A stretch of 21,064 nt of DNA, from assembly GCA_013812695.1 (NCBI GenBank), contig JACCSZ010000437.1:1-21064 (forward strand), given 5' to 3'. Below the pieces are notes generated by a model. It searched no databases and was not told the DNA's origin. It was given only the letters and a program-made list of their open reading frames with translations. Shown one piece after another: positions 1 to 6,817 of the stretch. The position numbers and the translations under genes are program-made. Positions within the stretch are counted from its first letter, which is position 1. Each line of letters starts with the position of its first letter. The DNA comes from Gemmatimonadales bacterium (GTDB taxonomy: Bacteria > Gemmatimonadota > Gemmatimonadetes > Gemmatimonadales > GWC2-71-9).

Positions 1-56
1 TTCGCCGCAGCGCGCGGCCTCGGCCGCGCATGGCTGCGGTATGGCGGTGCCCTGAT

Positions 57-62
57 TACATT
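57..62 (+). promoter_or_regulatory. Candidate -10 box for leaderless ilvE transcript
   Basis: TACATT ends 7 nt before the ATG at 70, and no Shine-Dalgarno sequence lies between. A sigma-70 -10 at this distance would start transcription at or next to the A of the ATG. No convincing -35 is visible. The call rests on the same arrangement recurring at other starts in this window. Confidence 0.4.
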
Positions 63-69
63 CTCGGGC

Positions 70-975
70 ATGAGCGCCACCCTCCAACCCGCCAAGCAGC
101 CCCCAGCCCCGGGCGCCGGCGTGCCTACCATCTGGCTCGACGGCAAGTGGTACGATCGGGACACGGCCACCGTCTCGGTCTACGATCACGGCCTGCTGTA
201 CGGCGACGGCGTCTTCGAAGGGGTCCGGATCTACGGCGGCAAGACTTTTCGCCTGGCCGAGCACCTCGAGCGGCTCTACGACTCGGCCCATGCCATCTGG
301 ATGACCGTGCCGATGCCGCGCGAGGAGATGGCGGCGGTGACCGACGAGGCGGTGCGCCGCTCCGGGATCAGCGAAGGCTACATCCGCCACATCGTCACCC
401 GCGGCGTCGGCGACCTGGGACTCGATCCGCGGAAGTGCCCGCGGCCCTCGGTCATCATCATCGTCGACACCATCCGGCTCTGGCCGGAAGAGGTATACGA
501 GACCGGGCTCAAGGTCGTCACCGCGGGCACGCCGATTCCGCAGCGCGAGGCGCTCTCGCCCCGGGTCAAGTCGCTCAACTATCTCGCGCACATCCTCGCC
601 AAGATCGAAGGCGTGCAGGCCGGCGCCGACGAGGTCCTCATGCTGGACAGCACCGGGAGCGTCGCGGAGGGCTCGGGCCAGAACATCTTCGTCGTGAAGC
701 ACGGCCGGATCGCCACGCCGCCGCCCTACGCCGGGATCCTCAAGGGCGTGACCCGCGACACCGTTATCGAGCTCGCCCGCGGCGCCGGCTACGACCTGCA
801 GGAGACGATGCTCAACCGCTACGACGTCTACACGGCGGACGAGGCGTTCTTCACCGGCACTGCGGCCGAGGTCGTGGCCATCCGCCAGGTGGATGGCCGC
901 CTCATCGGCACCGGGAAGTCCGGCCCCGTCACACGCGATCTCCGCGCCCGCTTCCAGGCCCTCGTCCGGAGCTGA
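70..975 (+). CDS. ilvE: Branched-chain amino acid aminotransferase (class IV PLP enzyme)
   Basis: This 301-residue protein has the length and motif order of fold-type IV aminotransferases that interconvert Val, Leu and Ile with their 2-oxo acids, using glutamate/2-oxoglutarate and PLP in the cytoplasm. The N-terminal part carries YDHGLLYGDGVFEGVRIY (residues 38-55). The PLP-binding lysine is K167 in VKSLNYL. EGSGQNIF (200-207), GVTRD (226-230) and TGTAAEV (262-268) follow, the last being typical of IlvE rather than of D-amino acid transaminase or aminodeoxychorismate lyase. The ATG at 70 is chosen because the family N-terminus begins soon after it and a TACATT box sits 7 nt upstream; no Shine-Dalgarno is seen. 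The stop codon overlaps the CTG that begins the frame of a decayed glycosyltransferase. Substrate range within class IV is inferred from motifs only. Confidence 0.93.
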   Translation: MSATLQPAKQPPAPGAGVPTIWLDGKWYDRDTATVSVYDHGLLYGDGVFEGVRIYGGKTFRLAEHLERLYDSAHAIWMTVPMPREEMAAVTDEAVRRSGISEGYIRHIVTRGVGDLGLDPRKCPRPSVIIIVDTIRLWPEEVYETGLKVVTAGTPIPQREALSPRVKSLNYLAHILAKIEGVQAGADEVLMLDSTGSVAEGSGQNIFVVKHGRIATPPPYAGILKGVTRDTVIELARGAGYDLQETMLNRYDVYTADEAFFTGTAAEVVAIRQVDGRLIGTGKSGPVTRDLRARFQALVRS

Positions 976-1165
976 CCACGCTGCTGTCGGTCGTCATCCC
1001 GACGCTCGACGAGGCGCGCAGTGCCGGCCTTGACCCCTCCCTCACCCAATCATCGTCGGCGACGGCGGTTCGTCGGACACCACGTTCGAGCTGGCCGCAC
1101 CCATGGCGCGCGTCATCGATGTGGACACCGCGGCCGATGCGCGGGCCGCAGGACTCTTGACCTGA
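972..1165 (+). pseudogene. Decayed N-terminal remnant of a family-2 glycosyltransferase
   Basis: Two reading-frame pieces together give the start of a GT2 fold. The frame from 972 reads LTTLLSVVIPTLDEARSAG, the classic first strand and turn. After a frame change near 1048 the frame reads IIVGDGGSSDTTFELAAP and then MARVIDVDTAADARAAGLLT, ending at TGA 1163-1165. The DGGSSD nucleotide-sugar motif and the following A-R-V-I segment are in the order seen in GT2 proteins such as the TIGR04283-type transferases. Everything downstream (metal-binding DxD, acceptor region) is missing. The first codon is CTG overlapping the ilvE stop as CTGA, which suggests a former ATGA or GTGA coupling. A further open piece to 1261 is in frame after the stop, but I cannot assign it. 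A sequencing frameshift alone would not restore a full gene. Confidence 0.7.
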
Positions 1166-1332
1166 TTTGCGGGCGCCAACCATTATTGGCCGCTCTTCGC
1201 GCAGGCCGAGCGGATCTCGGACGACTTGCTCATGGCGTTCCTGGTGGAGCACATGCCGTGAACAGGACTTCAGATGCGCGGCGGCAGGCTGCATAGTGTT
1301 GACTGGCATGGCCTTTGCCCCCGAGGAGGCGT
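1166..1332. other. Non-coding gap after the glycosyltransferase remnant
   Basis: With the remnant this makes about 350 nt without an intact gene. A 31-codon open piece (1166-1261, FAGANHYWPLFAQAERISDD then LLMAFLVEHMP) lies in frame after the remnant's stop. It may be further debris, but it matches no family I recognise. The only other clear signal is the ribosome binding site of the next gene at 1324-1329. Confidence 0.4.
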
Positions 1333-1752
1333 ATGTCCGGACCCAACCCGCTGAACGAGCGCCTCCGTTTCGCCGAGTTCGTGCTGGATCGCCTGCCCAA
1401 TGGACGGTGCCGGGCGCACGTGGGTCTGACCTGGAAAGAATCGGAACAATTCTCTGGGGAGAACGAGGGGCTGGGCTCGCAGGCGGGTGAACTGCGCTGC
1501 GCGGCGCAGGCCTGCGTCGAGGCGCTCACGCAGGCGGTGCAGGGTGACATGAGCTTCGAGCTGCTGGGCGTGAAAGCGGTCCGGGCGTTCGACGCCACTG
1601 TCATCATCGTGTCTCTGGCGGTCCAGGTTGATGGAGCGGGCCACCGGGTCGTCGGCTCTTACCTCACCGAGAGCGACACGGCCCGCGGCTCGGCACTCGC
1701 CGTCCTGAATGCCACGAATCGCATCCTCGGTAATCGTCTGTTCATGCGGTAG
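1333..1752 (+). CDS. Small protein resembling the LeuA allosteric/dimer domain
   Basis: A 139-residue protein. The ATG at 1333 is preceded by AGGAGG (1324-1329), only 3 nt away; an upstream in-frame TTG at 1315 is the alternative start and would add 6 residues. Residues about 60-139 alternate strands and helices. They end in VQVDGAGHRVVGSYLTESDT, ARGSALAVLNATNRILGNRL, which resembles the regulatory (LeuA_dimer) domain of 2-isopropylmalate synthase. In that domain a strand pair is followed by a Gly-rich turn and a helix containing 'ALxxxLNRxL'. The catalytic TIM barrel is absent, so it cannot be a synthase. It might be a free-standing regulatory domain, and ilvE nearby would fit branched-chain metabolism, but the resemblance is by eye and a generic hypothetical protein is equally possible. 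No signal peptide or membrane segment is seen. Confidence 0.7.
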   Translation: MSGPNPLNERLRFAEFVLDRLPNGRCRAHVGLTWKESEQFSGENEGLGSQAGELRCAAQACVEALTQAVQGDMSFELLGVKAVRAFDATVIIVSLAVQVDGAGHRVVGSYLTESDTARGSALAVLNATNRILGNRLFMR

Positions 1753-1889
1753 AGGCCTGCGGCGTTGCCGAGCCTGACTCAGTTCGCCCCGGCACCCGCG
1801 GTTTGCCTTCCCGAATGGTCCCCGAACCTGCTCGCCGGATGAACCCCGGTTCGGCGCATGGTTCCTCCGTTCACCCCGGAGTGACGTCG

Positions 1890-3404
1890 ATGGCACGCTT
1901 CGCCTTCCTGCTCCTGATGCTCGCCGCGACCGCCTGCGGGGGCCGCCGTCCCGAGCGTGCCATCACCCCCGATGGCGGGACTCGGCCGGCGGGACCGATG
2001 CCTCCCGAGCGTACCGTCGAGCCCGCGCCGACGTTCAGCGGCATCTTTGCCCTGCCGTCCCCGCCGCTGGCCGACACGCTGGTTCCCCCGCAGGAGATCG
2101 TGGCCGAGCGCCGCCTGGCCGCGGACAGCGTGGCGGACGAGGCGATGCTCGATGCGTTGGAGGAGGCCCATCCGGCCGACCTGGGCATCGACGAAACGCT
2201 CGAGCCCCTGCCCGTGAGCTGGGACATCGATGTGGACACGTACAACAATCACGACCGCGTCCAGTACTATCTCGATCTGTTCCAGGGGCCCGGCCGCGAG
2301 CGCATGGGCATCTGGCTTTCACGCATGCCGCGATACGAGGGGATGATCCGGGAGCGGCTCCAGGAGAAAGAGCTTCCCGGCGACCTCGTCTATATAGCGC
2401 TGATCGAGAGCGGCTTCTCCAATTCGGCCACCAGCCGCGCCAAGGCCGTCGGGATGTGGCAGTTCATGAAGGCCACGGCCAAGGGCTACGGTCTCCGGGT
2501 CGATTCGTGGGTGGACGAGCGCCGCGATCCGTATCGCGCCACCGCCGCGGCCGTGCGGCATCTGAAGCACCTGAACGACCGCTTCGGCTCGCTCTACCTC
2601 GCGGCGGCCGCGTACAACGCCGGCGGCGGAAAGATGTCCCGGGGCCTGCGCCGGCTGCCGGACGACGATTCCGATTCACCCAACTCCGACGCGACATTTT
2701 TTCGGCTCTACAACACGAAGCTCCTGCGCCGCGAAACCAAGGATTACGTCCCCAAGCTGATCGCGGCCGCGCGCATCGCGAAGGAGCCGGCGCGCTACGG
2801 CTTCGAGATCGGCGCCGCTGAGCCGGCGGCGTATGATTCCATCGTCGTGCCGACCATGACCGGACTGGACGTCATCGCGCGTCTGGCCGACACCACGGTC
2901 GCCGCGATTCGTGAGCTCAATCCGCAGTACCTTCGCCTCGCCACGCCGCCAGGGGTGCCGTCCGTCGTGCGCGTGCCGTCAGGGAGCGGCGTGTCCACCG
3001 AGGCGGCCTTCGCGGCGCTGCCGCCATCGCGTCGCATCACCTTCCTCGAGCACACGGTCGCCCGGGGCGAGACCATGGGCGGCATCGCGCGCCGCTACCG
3101 CGTGAGCACTCGGCTCTTGGCCGAGGCCAATCCCCGGCTTCAGAGCGGGCGCCTGCGCCCGGGTCAGCGGGTCATCGTGCCGACCGGCGGCGCGCTGTCG
3201 ACCTCGGTCGCCCGGCGCGTGGCCAATCCGTCGGAGCCCGCGGCAAGCCGCGCTGGCGCCCGCGTGCACAAGGTCCGGCGGGGGGAGACACTGACGGGCC
3301 TGGCGAAGCGTTACGGGGTCTCGATCCACGCCATCAGGAAGGCGAATGCGATGGCGGCTGGTGACGGGTTGCGAGCGGGGGCGAGGCTCAGAATTCCGGC
3401 GTAG
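1890..3404 (+). CDS. mltD: MltD-like membrane-bound lytic murein transglycosylase with LysM repeats
   Basis: The 504-residue protein cleaves the MurNAc-GlcNAc bond of peptidoglycan to give 1,6-anhydro ends. The ATG at 1890 is preferred over upstream in-frame codons because CGGAG lies 8 nt before it and it begins directly with a lipoprotein signal, MARFAFLLLMLAATAC (Cys16 as lipid site). The SLT domain spans about 156-260. The catalytic glutamate is E173 in ALIESGF, followed by GMWQFM and AAAYNAGGGK. Two LysM peptidoglycan-binding repeats follow at about 387-431 and 459-502, each with the RGET...RY pattern. A more divergent LysM-like stretch lies near 318-365. Length and order match the MltD family. 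It converges with a second transglycosylase, with 25 nt between the stops. Confidence 0.92.
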   Translation: MARFAFLLLMLAATACGGRRPERAITPDGGTRPAGPMPPERTVEPAPTFSGIFALPSPPLADTLVPPQEIVAERRLAADSVADEAMLDALEEAHPADLGIDETLEPLPVSWDIDVDTYNNHDRVQYYLDLFQGPGRERMGIWLSRMPRYEGMIRERLQEKELPGDLVYIALIESGFSNSATSRAKAVGMWQFMKATAKGYGLRVDSWVDERRDPYRATAAAVRHLKHLNDRFGSLYLAAAAYNAGGGKMSRGLRRLPDDDSDSPNSDATFFRLYNTKLLRRETKDYVPKLIAAARIAKEPARYGFEIGAAEPAAYDSIVVPTMTGLDVIARLADTTVAAIRELNPQYLRLATPPGVPSVVRVPSGSGVSTEAAFAALPPSRRITFLEHTVARGETMGGIARRYRVSTRLLAEANPRLQSGRLRPGQRVIVPTGGALSTSVARRVANPSEPAASRAGARVHKVRRGETLTGLAKRYGVSIHAIRKANAMAAGDGLRAGARLRIPA

Positions 3405-3429
3405 GGTTACCCCAAGGGCTGGCTACACT

Positions 3430-4140
3430 CTAGTGCCACCCGGGCGCGGCGGAGTTGGGCGCCTGATACCCGTCGAGCACGGCCTCGGAATAGCCGTTGG
3501 CGGGGTCGCCTCCGCGGGCCAGGATCCCGGCGACCCGCGCGGGGCCACGATTGTACGCCAGCAGCGCGAGGTGGGCGTCGCGATCGAACTTGGTCATCAG
3601 GTCGTTGAGAAAGCGGAAGCCGACGCGCAGGTTCAGCTCGCGGTCGGTCATCAGGCGCTTCTCGGTCACGCCCGGCTCGTAGAAGCGCGCGGTGGCCACT
3701 TGGAGCTGGGTGTAGCCGATCGCGTCCATCGGGCTCCGGGCAGTCGCCTTGAAGTTGCTCTCGATCTTCACGAGCTGAAACCCGAGCGCCGGATCGATCC
3801 CCTCGCTCAGCGCGATGTCGTAGATCGACGCCGCCAGGTCGGATGGGATCTGGTACTTCGCCGAGTTGGCCATGATGGCGTTGGCGCGGTCGAGCTGGAG
3901 CCGGAGCAGATCCATCTCGCCCCGGGTGGCCGCGAGCTGGTCGCCCAGGCTCCCGATCCGCCGCGCGACGAAGCCCGCATCGCCGGGGATGGCGACGCTG
4001 TCGGTGGCGCGGACGCGCTCCGTCCATCCGGCCAGCGTGCCGATGACGGTGGCTAGGCTGAGCAGCAGCCCGCCACGGATGAGCAAGGTGCGGAGCGTGC
4101 GCGGACCGGGATCGTTGTATTTGTCGGTCGGTCGTTTCAT
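3430..4140 (-). CDS. Membrane-anchored SLT-family lytic transglycosylase
   Basis: This 236-residue protein has a cytoplasmic N-terminus, one hydrophobic segment at about 19-39 (signal anchor) and a short helical linker. A C-terminal SLT domain spans about 100-220. The catalytic Glu is E127 in LVKIESNF, followed by GYTQLQ (in place of the usual GLMQL/GLWQ) and LLAYNRGPARV, which corresponds to the AYNxG motif. It should act on peptidoglycan in the periplasm. The start is well supported: AGGAGG (4148-4153) lies 7 nt before the ATG. It is the last gene of a minus-strand run after holB and moaC, 44 nt beyond the moaC stop, so co-transcription is likely. The C-terminus is Gly/Pro/Asn-rich and lacks LysM. 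The subfamily is uncertain. Confidence 0.85.
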   Translation of the reverse strand: MKRPTDKYNDPGPRTLRTLLIRGGLLLSLATVIGTLAGWTERVRATDSVAIPGDAGFVARRIGSLGDQLAATRGEMDLLRLQLDRANAIMANSAKYQIPSDLAASIYDIALSEGIDPALGFQLVKIESNFKATARSPMDAIGYTQLQVATARFYEPGVTEKRLMTDRELNLRVGFRFLNDLMTKFDRDAHLALLAYNRGPARVAGILARGGDPANGYSEAVLDGYQAPNSAAPGWH

Positions 4141-4184
4141 GGGCCAACCTCCTAGATCGCTGAGAAGGCCGCGTCCTCCAACTC

Positions 4185-4664
4185 CTACGGATCGGAGCGG
4201 CGCCAGTCTCCCCGGGTCCCCCCGGTCTTGCTCACCAGCCGGATCCCTTCGATGACCATCTGCCGATCGACTGCTTTGACCATGTCATAAACTGTCAGCA
4301 GTGCCACGCTCACCGCTGTGAGCGCCTCCATCTCCACCCCGGTGCGTCCGGTCACCTTCGCTGTGGCCGTGACCCGCACCCCTGGAAGTGCCGGGGCCAG
4401 GCGGGCCTCGACGGCGGCCAGGTCGAGCCCGAGCGGGTGGCAGAGGGGGATCAGCTCCCCCGTCCGCTTGGCTGCCAGCACGCCGGCCACTTCCGCCACG
4501 GCCAGCACGTCGCCTTTCACGACGGCGTGCGCCGCGATCTGCTCGTAGGCCTCCTGGGACATCCGCACCTGGCCCTCCGCCACCGCGGTCCGCTCGGTCT
4601 CCGGCTTCCCGCCGACATCCACCATCCGCGCGCGACCGCTGTCGTCCAGGTGACTCAGCTTCAC
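4185..4664 (-). CDS. moaC: Cyclic pyranopterin monophosphate synthase (molybdenum cofactor)
   Basis: This 159-residue protein has the standard MoaC length. With MoaA, MoaC converts GTP to cyclic pyranopterin monophosphate, the first step of molybdopterin synthesis. The residues known to be essential in E. coli MoaC have clear counterparts: K50 in VVKGDV, H76 in LIPLCHPL, E111 and E113 in GVEMEALTAVS, and D127 and K130 in VYDMVKAVD. The start is a GTG that overlaps the holB stop as GTGA, indicating translational coupling. No other moa or moe gene is in the window, so the partners must lie elsewhere. The call is secure. Confidence 0.96.
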   Translation of the reverse strand: MKLSHLDDSGRARMVDVGGKPETERTAVAEGQVRMSQEAYEQIAAHAVVKGDVLAVAEVAGVLAAKRTGELIPLCHPLGLDLAAVEARLAPALPGVRVTATAKVTGRTGVEMEALTAVSVALLTVYDMVKAVDRQMVIEGIRLVSKTGGTRGDWRRSDP

Positions 4665-5752
4665 AGCACCTCCGCCAGCTCTTCGCCCAGCACGGCGAGC
4701 AGGATCTGCGGGTTCACGTTGCCGTACGCCGCCTCGCGTGCCTCGGCCACCCGCTCGACGGCACGGAGCAGCGCGGCCGGATTTCCGTGGCCGAGCAGCG
4801 CGGGCGGCACGGGACGACGGGTCGGGTGCCCGAGGGTGCCGCGGGCCGCTTCAGACAGCGTATCGGCCAGCGCGTCGAGCAGCGCGGTGAACTCGCCGCG
4901 CGCCGAGAACGGCGGCTGGCGAAGCGCGCGCTCGTAGCTGGCGGACGGGCCGGCCAGCACGGCCTCGATCAGTTGCTCCGCCGCGTGGTAGGCCTTGCTC
5001 GTATCCTCGCCGGCCGCGAGCGCGTCGCCGATCGAACCGGCGGCGAGGGCGACGCGCTCTTCCAGCGCAGCCGGGGCGAGCGCCGGCGTAACGTGCGCCT
5101 TCAGGAATTCACGCACGTCTTCGTCGGTCAATCGGTTGACTCGCACCGGCACGGCCCGCGAGCGGATCGTCGGCAACAGGCGGCGCGGGTCCACCGTGGT
5201 CAGGATGAACAGGCTCCCGGGCGGCGGCTCCTCGAGCAGCTTGAGCAGCGCGTTGGCCGCCTCCTGGCTCGACTCCTGTGGTACCAGTCGCTCGGCATCG
5301 CCCAGAATGAAGATTCGGCGACCGCCTTCGACCGCGGTCAGCGACGCCCGCTGGTGCAGCAGCCGGACGGAGGCCATCGAGTGGCTGCTCATGCCGTCCG
5401 GAGGCCCGTACAGTGGTGCCGACCGCCGCTCCGCCATCGTCTCGGCTAGCGCCTGCGCGGCCTCCTCGATGGCCTTGTCCGGGTCCGCCGCCTTTGGGCG
5501 AGGGATCGGGACGAACCAATGAAGGTCGGCGTAGGCCAGACCGGCGACCAGCCGGCACGGCCGGCACCGGCCGCAGGGCTCGGCGTCTCGCTGCTCGCAA
5601 ACCCCCAGCTGACCCAGCCAGAGCGCCAACCGTTGCTTGCCGACCCCCCCGGGTCCTGAGATGAGGAGAACCTGGGGCTGCCGCCCAGATCGGAGTCCCT
5701 GGGCAAGCCGCGCCCTGGTTGTGAGATGTCCGGATAATGGGAGCAGGGGCAT
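4661..5752 (-). CDS. holB: DNA polymerase III delta' subunit (clamp loader)
   Basis: A 363-residue AAA+ protein of the clamp loader that loads the sliding clamp at replication forks. From the chosen ATG (5752) it shows Walker A GPGGVGK at 33-39 and a zinc-binding set C52-x7-C60-x2-C63-x2-C66, as in delta' and DnaX. It then has ANALLKLLEEPPPGSLFILTT and LLPTIRSRA, with the Arg of the SRC-type motif kept but Cys replaced by Ala. The C-terminal collar region extends to about 363. The frame is open 23 codons further upstream, but that stretch (MYVEEYVTVL...) is AT-rich and unlike the family N-terminus. A TACCTT box 7 nt before the ATG at 5752 supports the shorter form. Unlike E. coli delta', the P-loop looks intact. 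A DnaX tau/gamma identity is unlikely given the order and length of the C-terminal region. Confidence 0.87.
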   Translation of the reverse strand: MPLLPLSGHLTTRARLAQGLRSGRQPQVLLISGPGGVGKQRLALWLGQLGVCEQRDAEPCGRCRPCRLVAGLAYADLHWFVPIPRPKAADPDKAIEEAAQALAETMAERRSAPLYGPPDGMSSHSMASVRLLHQRASLTAVEGGRRIFILGDAERLVPQESSQEAANALLKLLEEPPPGSLFILTTVDPRRLLPTIRSRAVPVRVNRLTDEDVREFLKAHVTPALAPAALEERVALAAGSIGDALAAGEDTSKAYHAAEQLIEAVLAGPSASYERALRQPPFSARGEFTALLDALADTLSEAARGTLGHPTRRPVPPALLGHGNPAALLRAVERVAEAREAAYGNVNPQILLAVLGEELAEVL

Positions 5753-5759
5753 GGAGACT

Positions 5760-5765
5760 AAGGTA
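5760..5765 (-). promoter_or_regulatory. Candidate -10 box for leaderless holB transcript
   Basis: On the minus strand TACCTT is followed by AGTCTCC and then the ATG at 5752, a 7-nt gap. No Shine-Dalgarno is present. No good -35 is seen at 16-18 bp. Confidence 0.35.
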
Positions 5766-6099
5766 GGGCTCGAACGGGGAAACGGTACCGGCAATACTGT
5801 AACATATTCTTCAACATACACTTATGCATAATGTGGATACCGCTTTACCAGCAAAGCCAGTCCGAATGAGGCCAACTTTTGTCAAGTGAACGCTTGCTCA
5901 GTATTGATGTACTTCAATATTCTGGGCCGGTACCGGGTAAGCTGCGTTGTTCCGCGAAGCTCCAAGTCCGGCATTGGGGACGAGCCTGGCGTGCAAGGAT
6001 TCGCATGATGCACGCATTGACATCGGCTGGTTGCCCGCCGATAGTGCCCCCGGTACTATTCCGCTCGACGGTGCCGAGCCTTGCTTGGCGCCATGTTTT
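5766..6099. other. AT-richer intergenic region with palindromes
   Basis: About 330 nt with no convincing gene, and clearly richer in A and T than the rest of the window between 5790 and 5925. It contains CGGTACCGGC (5783-5792) and its inverted copy GCCGGTACCG (5926-5935, overlapping a perfect CCGGTACCGG palindrome at 5927-5936). An 18-bp near-perfect palindrome, TATTGATGTACTTCAATA (5902-5919), has one mismatched pair. The region separates holB (leftward) from tRNA-Asn (rightward) and probably holds both promoters. The palindromes could be operator sites; I cannot name a regulator. Confidence 0.5.
6017..6045 (+). promoter_or_regulatory. Sigma-70-type promoter for tRNA-Asn
   Basis: TTGACA (6017-6022), a 17-bp spacer and GATAGT (6040-6045) give a perfect -35 and a 4/6 -10. 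A second overlapping candidate is TTGCCC (6031-6036) with TACTAT (6054-6059), also at 17 bp. Either would start transcription 35-50 nt before the mature tRNA, a normal length for a 5' leader removed by RNase P. Confidence 0.5.
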
Positions 6100-6172
6100 T
6101 CCCGAGTAGCTCAGTTGGTAGAGCAGGTGACTGTTAATCACCGGGTCGGGGGTTCGAGTCCCTCCTCGGGAG
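6100..6172 (+). tRNA. tRNA-Asn (anticodon GTT)
   Basis: The 73-nt gene folds as a standard cloverleaf. The acceptor stem is TCCCGAG with CTCGGGA, the D arm GCTC...GAGC, and the anticodon stem GGTGA/TCACC around the loop CTGTTAA (anticodon 6133-6135). It has a 5-nt variable loop and a T arm GGGGG-TTCGAGT-CCCTC containing one G-T pair. The discriminator base is G and CCA is not encoded, so it must be added after transcription. A strong terminator follows 14 nt downstream, indicating a single-gene transcript. Confidence 0.97.
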
Positions 6173-6186
6173 CTGTTTCCAGCCCT

Positions 6187-6217
6187 AAGCGGGCCGCCCA
6201 AGTGACGGCCCGCTTTT
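6187..6217 (+). terminator. Rho-independent terminator after tRNA-Asn
   Basis: The hairpin AAGCGGGCCG (6187-6196) / CGGCCCGCTT (6206-6215) has a perfect 10-bp stem and a 9-nt loop. It runs into TTTT (6214-6217). It sits 14 nt after the tRNA. Confidence 0.9.
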
Positions 6218-6301
6218 GTGTCTCCCGTTCCGCTCCCCCCACGCACCCCGCTACTTTTCGTCAGCCGACGCACCCGCTACCCAGCTTCGAGAGAGGCCCA
6301 G

Positions 6302-6478
6302 TTGTCCAAACGCGAAGACCAGCGCCTCGCCGCGCTCGCCAAGAAGAACGCGGCCAAGATCGTCCAGCCCAAGGGCGATCGCGCGGTGCAGTTCGATCCC
6401 ACGTTGCGGCAGCGCCACTCGGAGGAGGACCCCGAGACGCGTCGGCTGTTCAAGGAAATGAAGAAACGCGAATTCTGA
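6302..6478 (+). CDS. Small highly charged hypothetical protein (58 aa)
   Basis: The reading frame is open from further upstream, but the TTG at 6302 is the likely start: GAGAGG (6291-6296) lies 5 nt before it, and the upstream part would run through Pro-rich sequence next to the terminator. The product is rich in Lys, Arg, Glu and Asp, with a probable helix at 1-20 (KREDQRLAALAKKNAAKIV), a loop with FDPTLRQRH and a C-terminal helix ETRRLFKEMKKREF. There is no signal peptide, Cys or membrane segment. I do not recognise the family. A basic, soluble nucleic-acid or ribosome associate is possible but not shown. It is convergent with the next gene, with 6 nt between the stops. Confidence 0.55.
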   Translation: MSKREDQRLAALAKKNAAKIVQPKGDRAVQFDPTLRQRHSEEDPETRRLFKEMKKREF

Positions 6479-6484
6479 CCGGGC

Positions 6485-6697
6485 CTACGCCTGCACGATC
6501 TCCAGGTCGGAAGGCGCCACGGCGATCTCTCCGTGACCCGGCACGTCCACCGTCACCGTATCCTTGAGCGGCGCCGACGCCGGGCGACGAATGCGGGACA
6601 CCTCCACGATGGTGCCGGTCTTCCCTACCACCCGCGCCACACCCGACCGCAGGATCTTCGCCTGCTGCCCGGGGACGCACTCGTCGACGTGAGCCAT
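6485..6697 (-). CDS. Small beta-rich hypothetical protein (70 aa)
   Basis: The ATG at 6697 has an excellent ribosome binding site (AAGGAGAGG directly upstream), so it is chosen over an in-frame codon 23 residues earlier. The sequence alternates short strands, such as QQAKILRSGVARVVGKTGTI, then DTVTVDVPGHGEIAVAPSDL. It resembles a small SH3/KOW-like barrel, with GxTGxIxEV close to the KOW pattern. It has one Cys and no signal peptide. The function is unknown; the KOW resemblance is by eye and would suggest RNA or ribosome contact. It ends 6 nt from the stop of the 58-residue convergent gene. Confidence 0.65.
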   Translation of the reverse strand: MAHVDECVPGQQAKILRSGVARVVGKTGTIVEVSRIRRPASAPLKDTVTVDVPGHGEIAVAPSDLEIVQA

Positions 6698-6817
6698 TCC
6701 TCTCCTTTCTGAGTCCGGCCCCGCGGCCGGGACGCTCCCGCCAGCCAACTTGCGTGTTCGTGCCATCCGTCATACTTGGTCGTTGTCAACTCTGCTCTAC
6801 AGCGGACCGGAGCCGAC

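Noticed and set aside
1..69. Tail of an upstream gene before ilvE, or a divergent minus-strand gene
   Set aside because: Open frames exist on both strands in this short GC-rich stretch, but it is too short to assign and no motif is seen.
1803..1889. Upstream start for the MltD-like gene
   Set aside because: It would bury the lipoprotein signal 29 residues inside the protein; the ATG at 1890 has a ribosome binding site and begins the signal directly.
3346..4056. 236-codon plus-strand frame over the second transglycosylase
   Set aside because: Antisense shadow; the minus-strand gene has catalytic motifs and a strong ribosome binding site.
5766..6172. Integration site or genomic island at tRNA-Asn
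   Set aside because: tRNA genes are common integration sites, but no integrase, direct repeat of the tRNA 3' end or mobile gene is present in the window.
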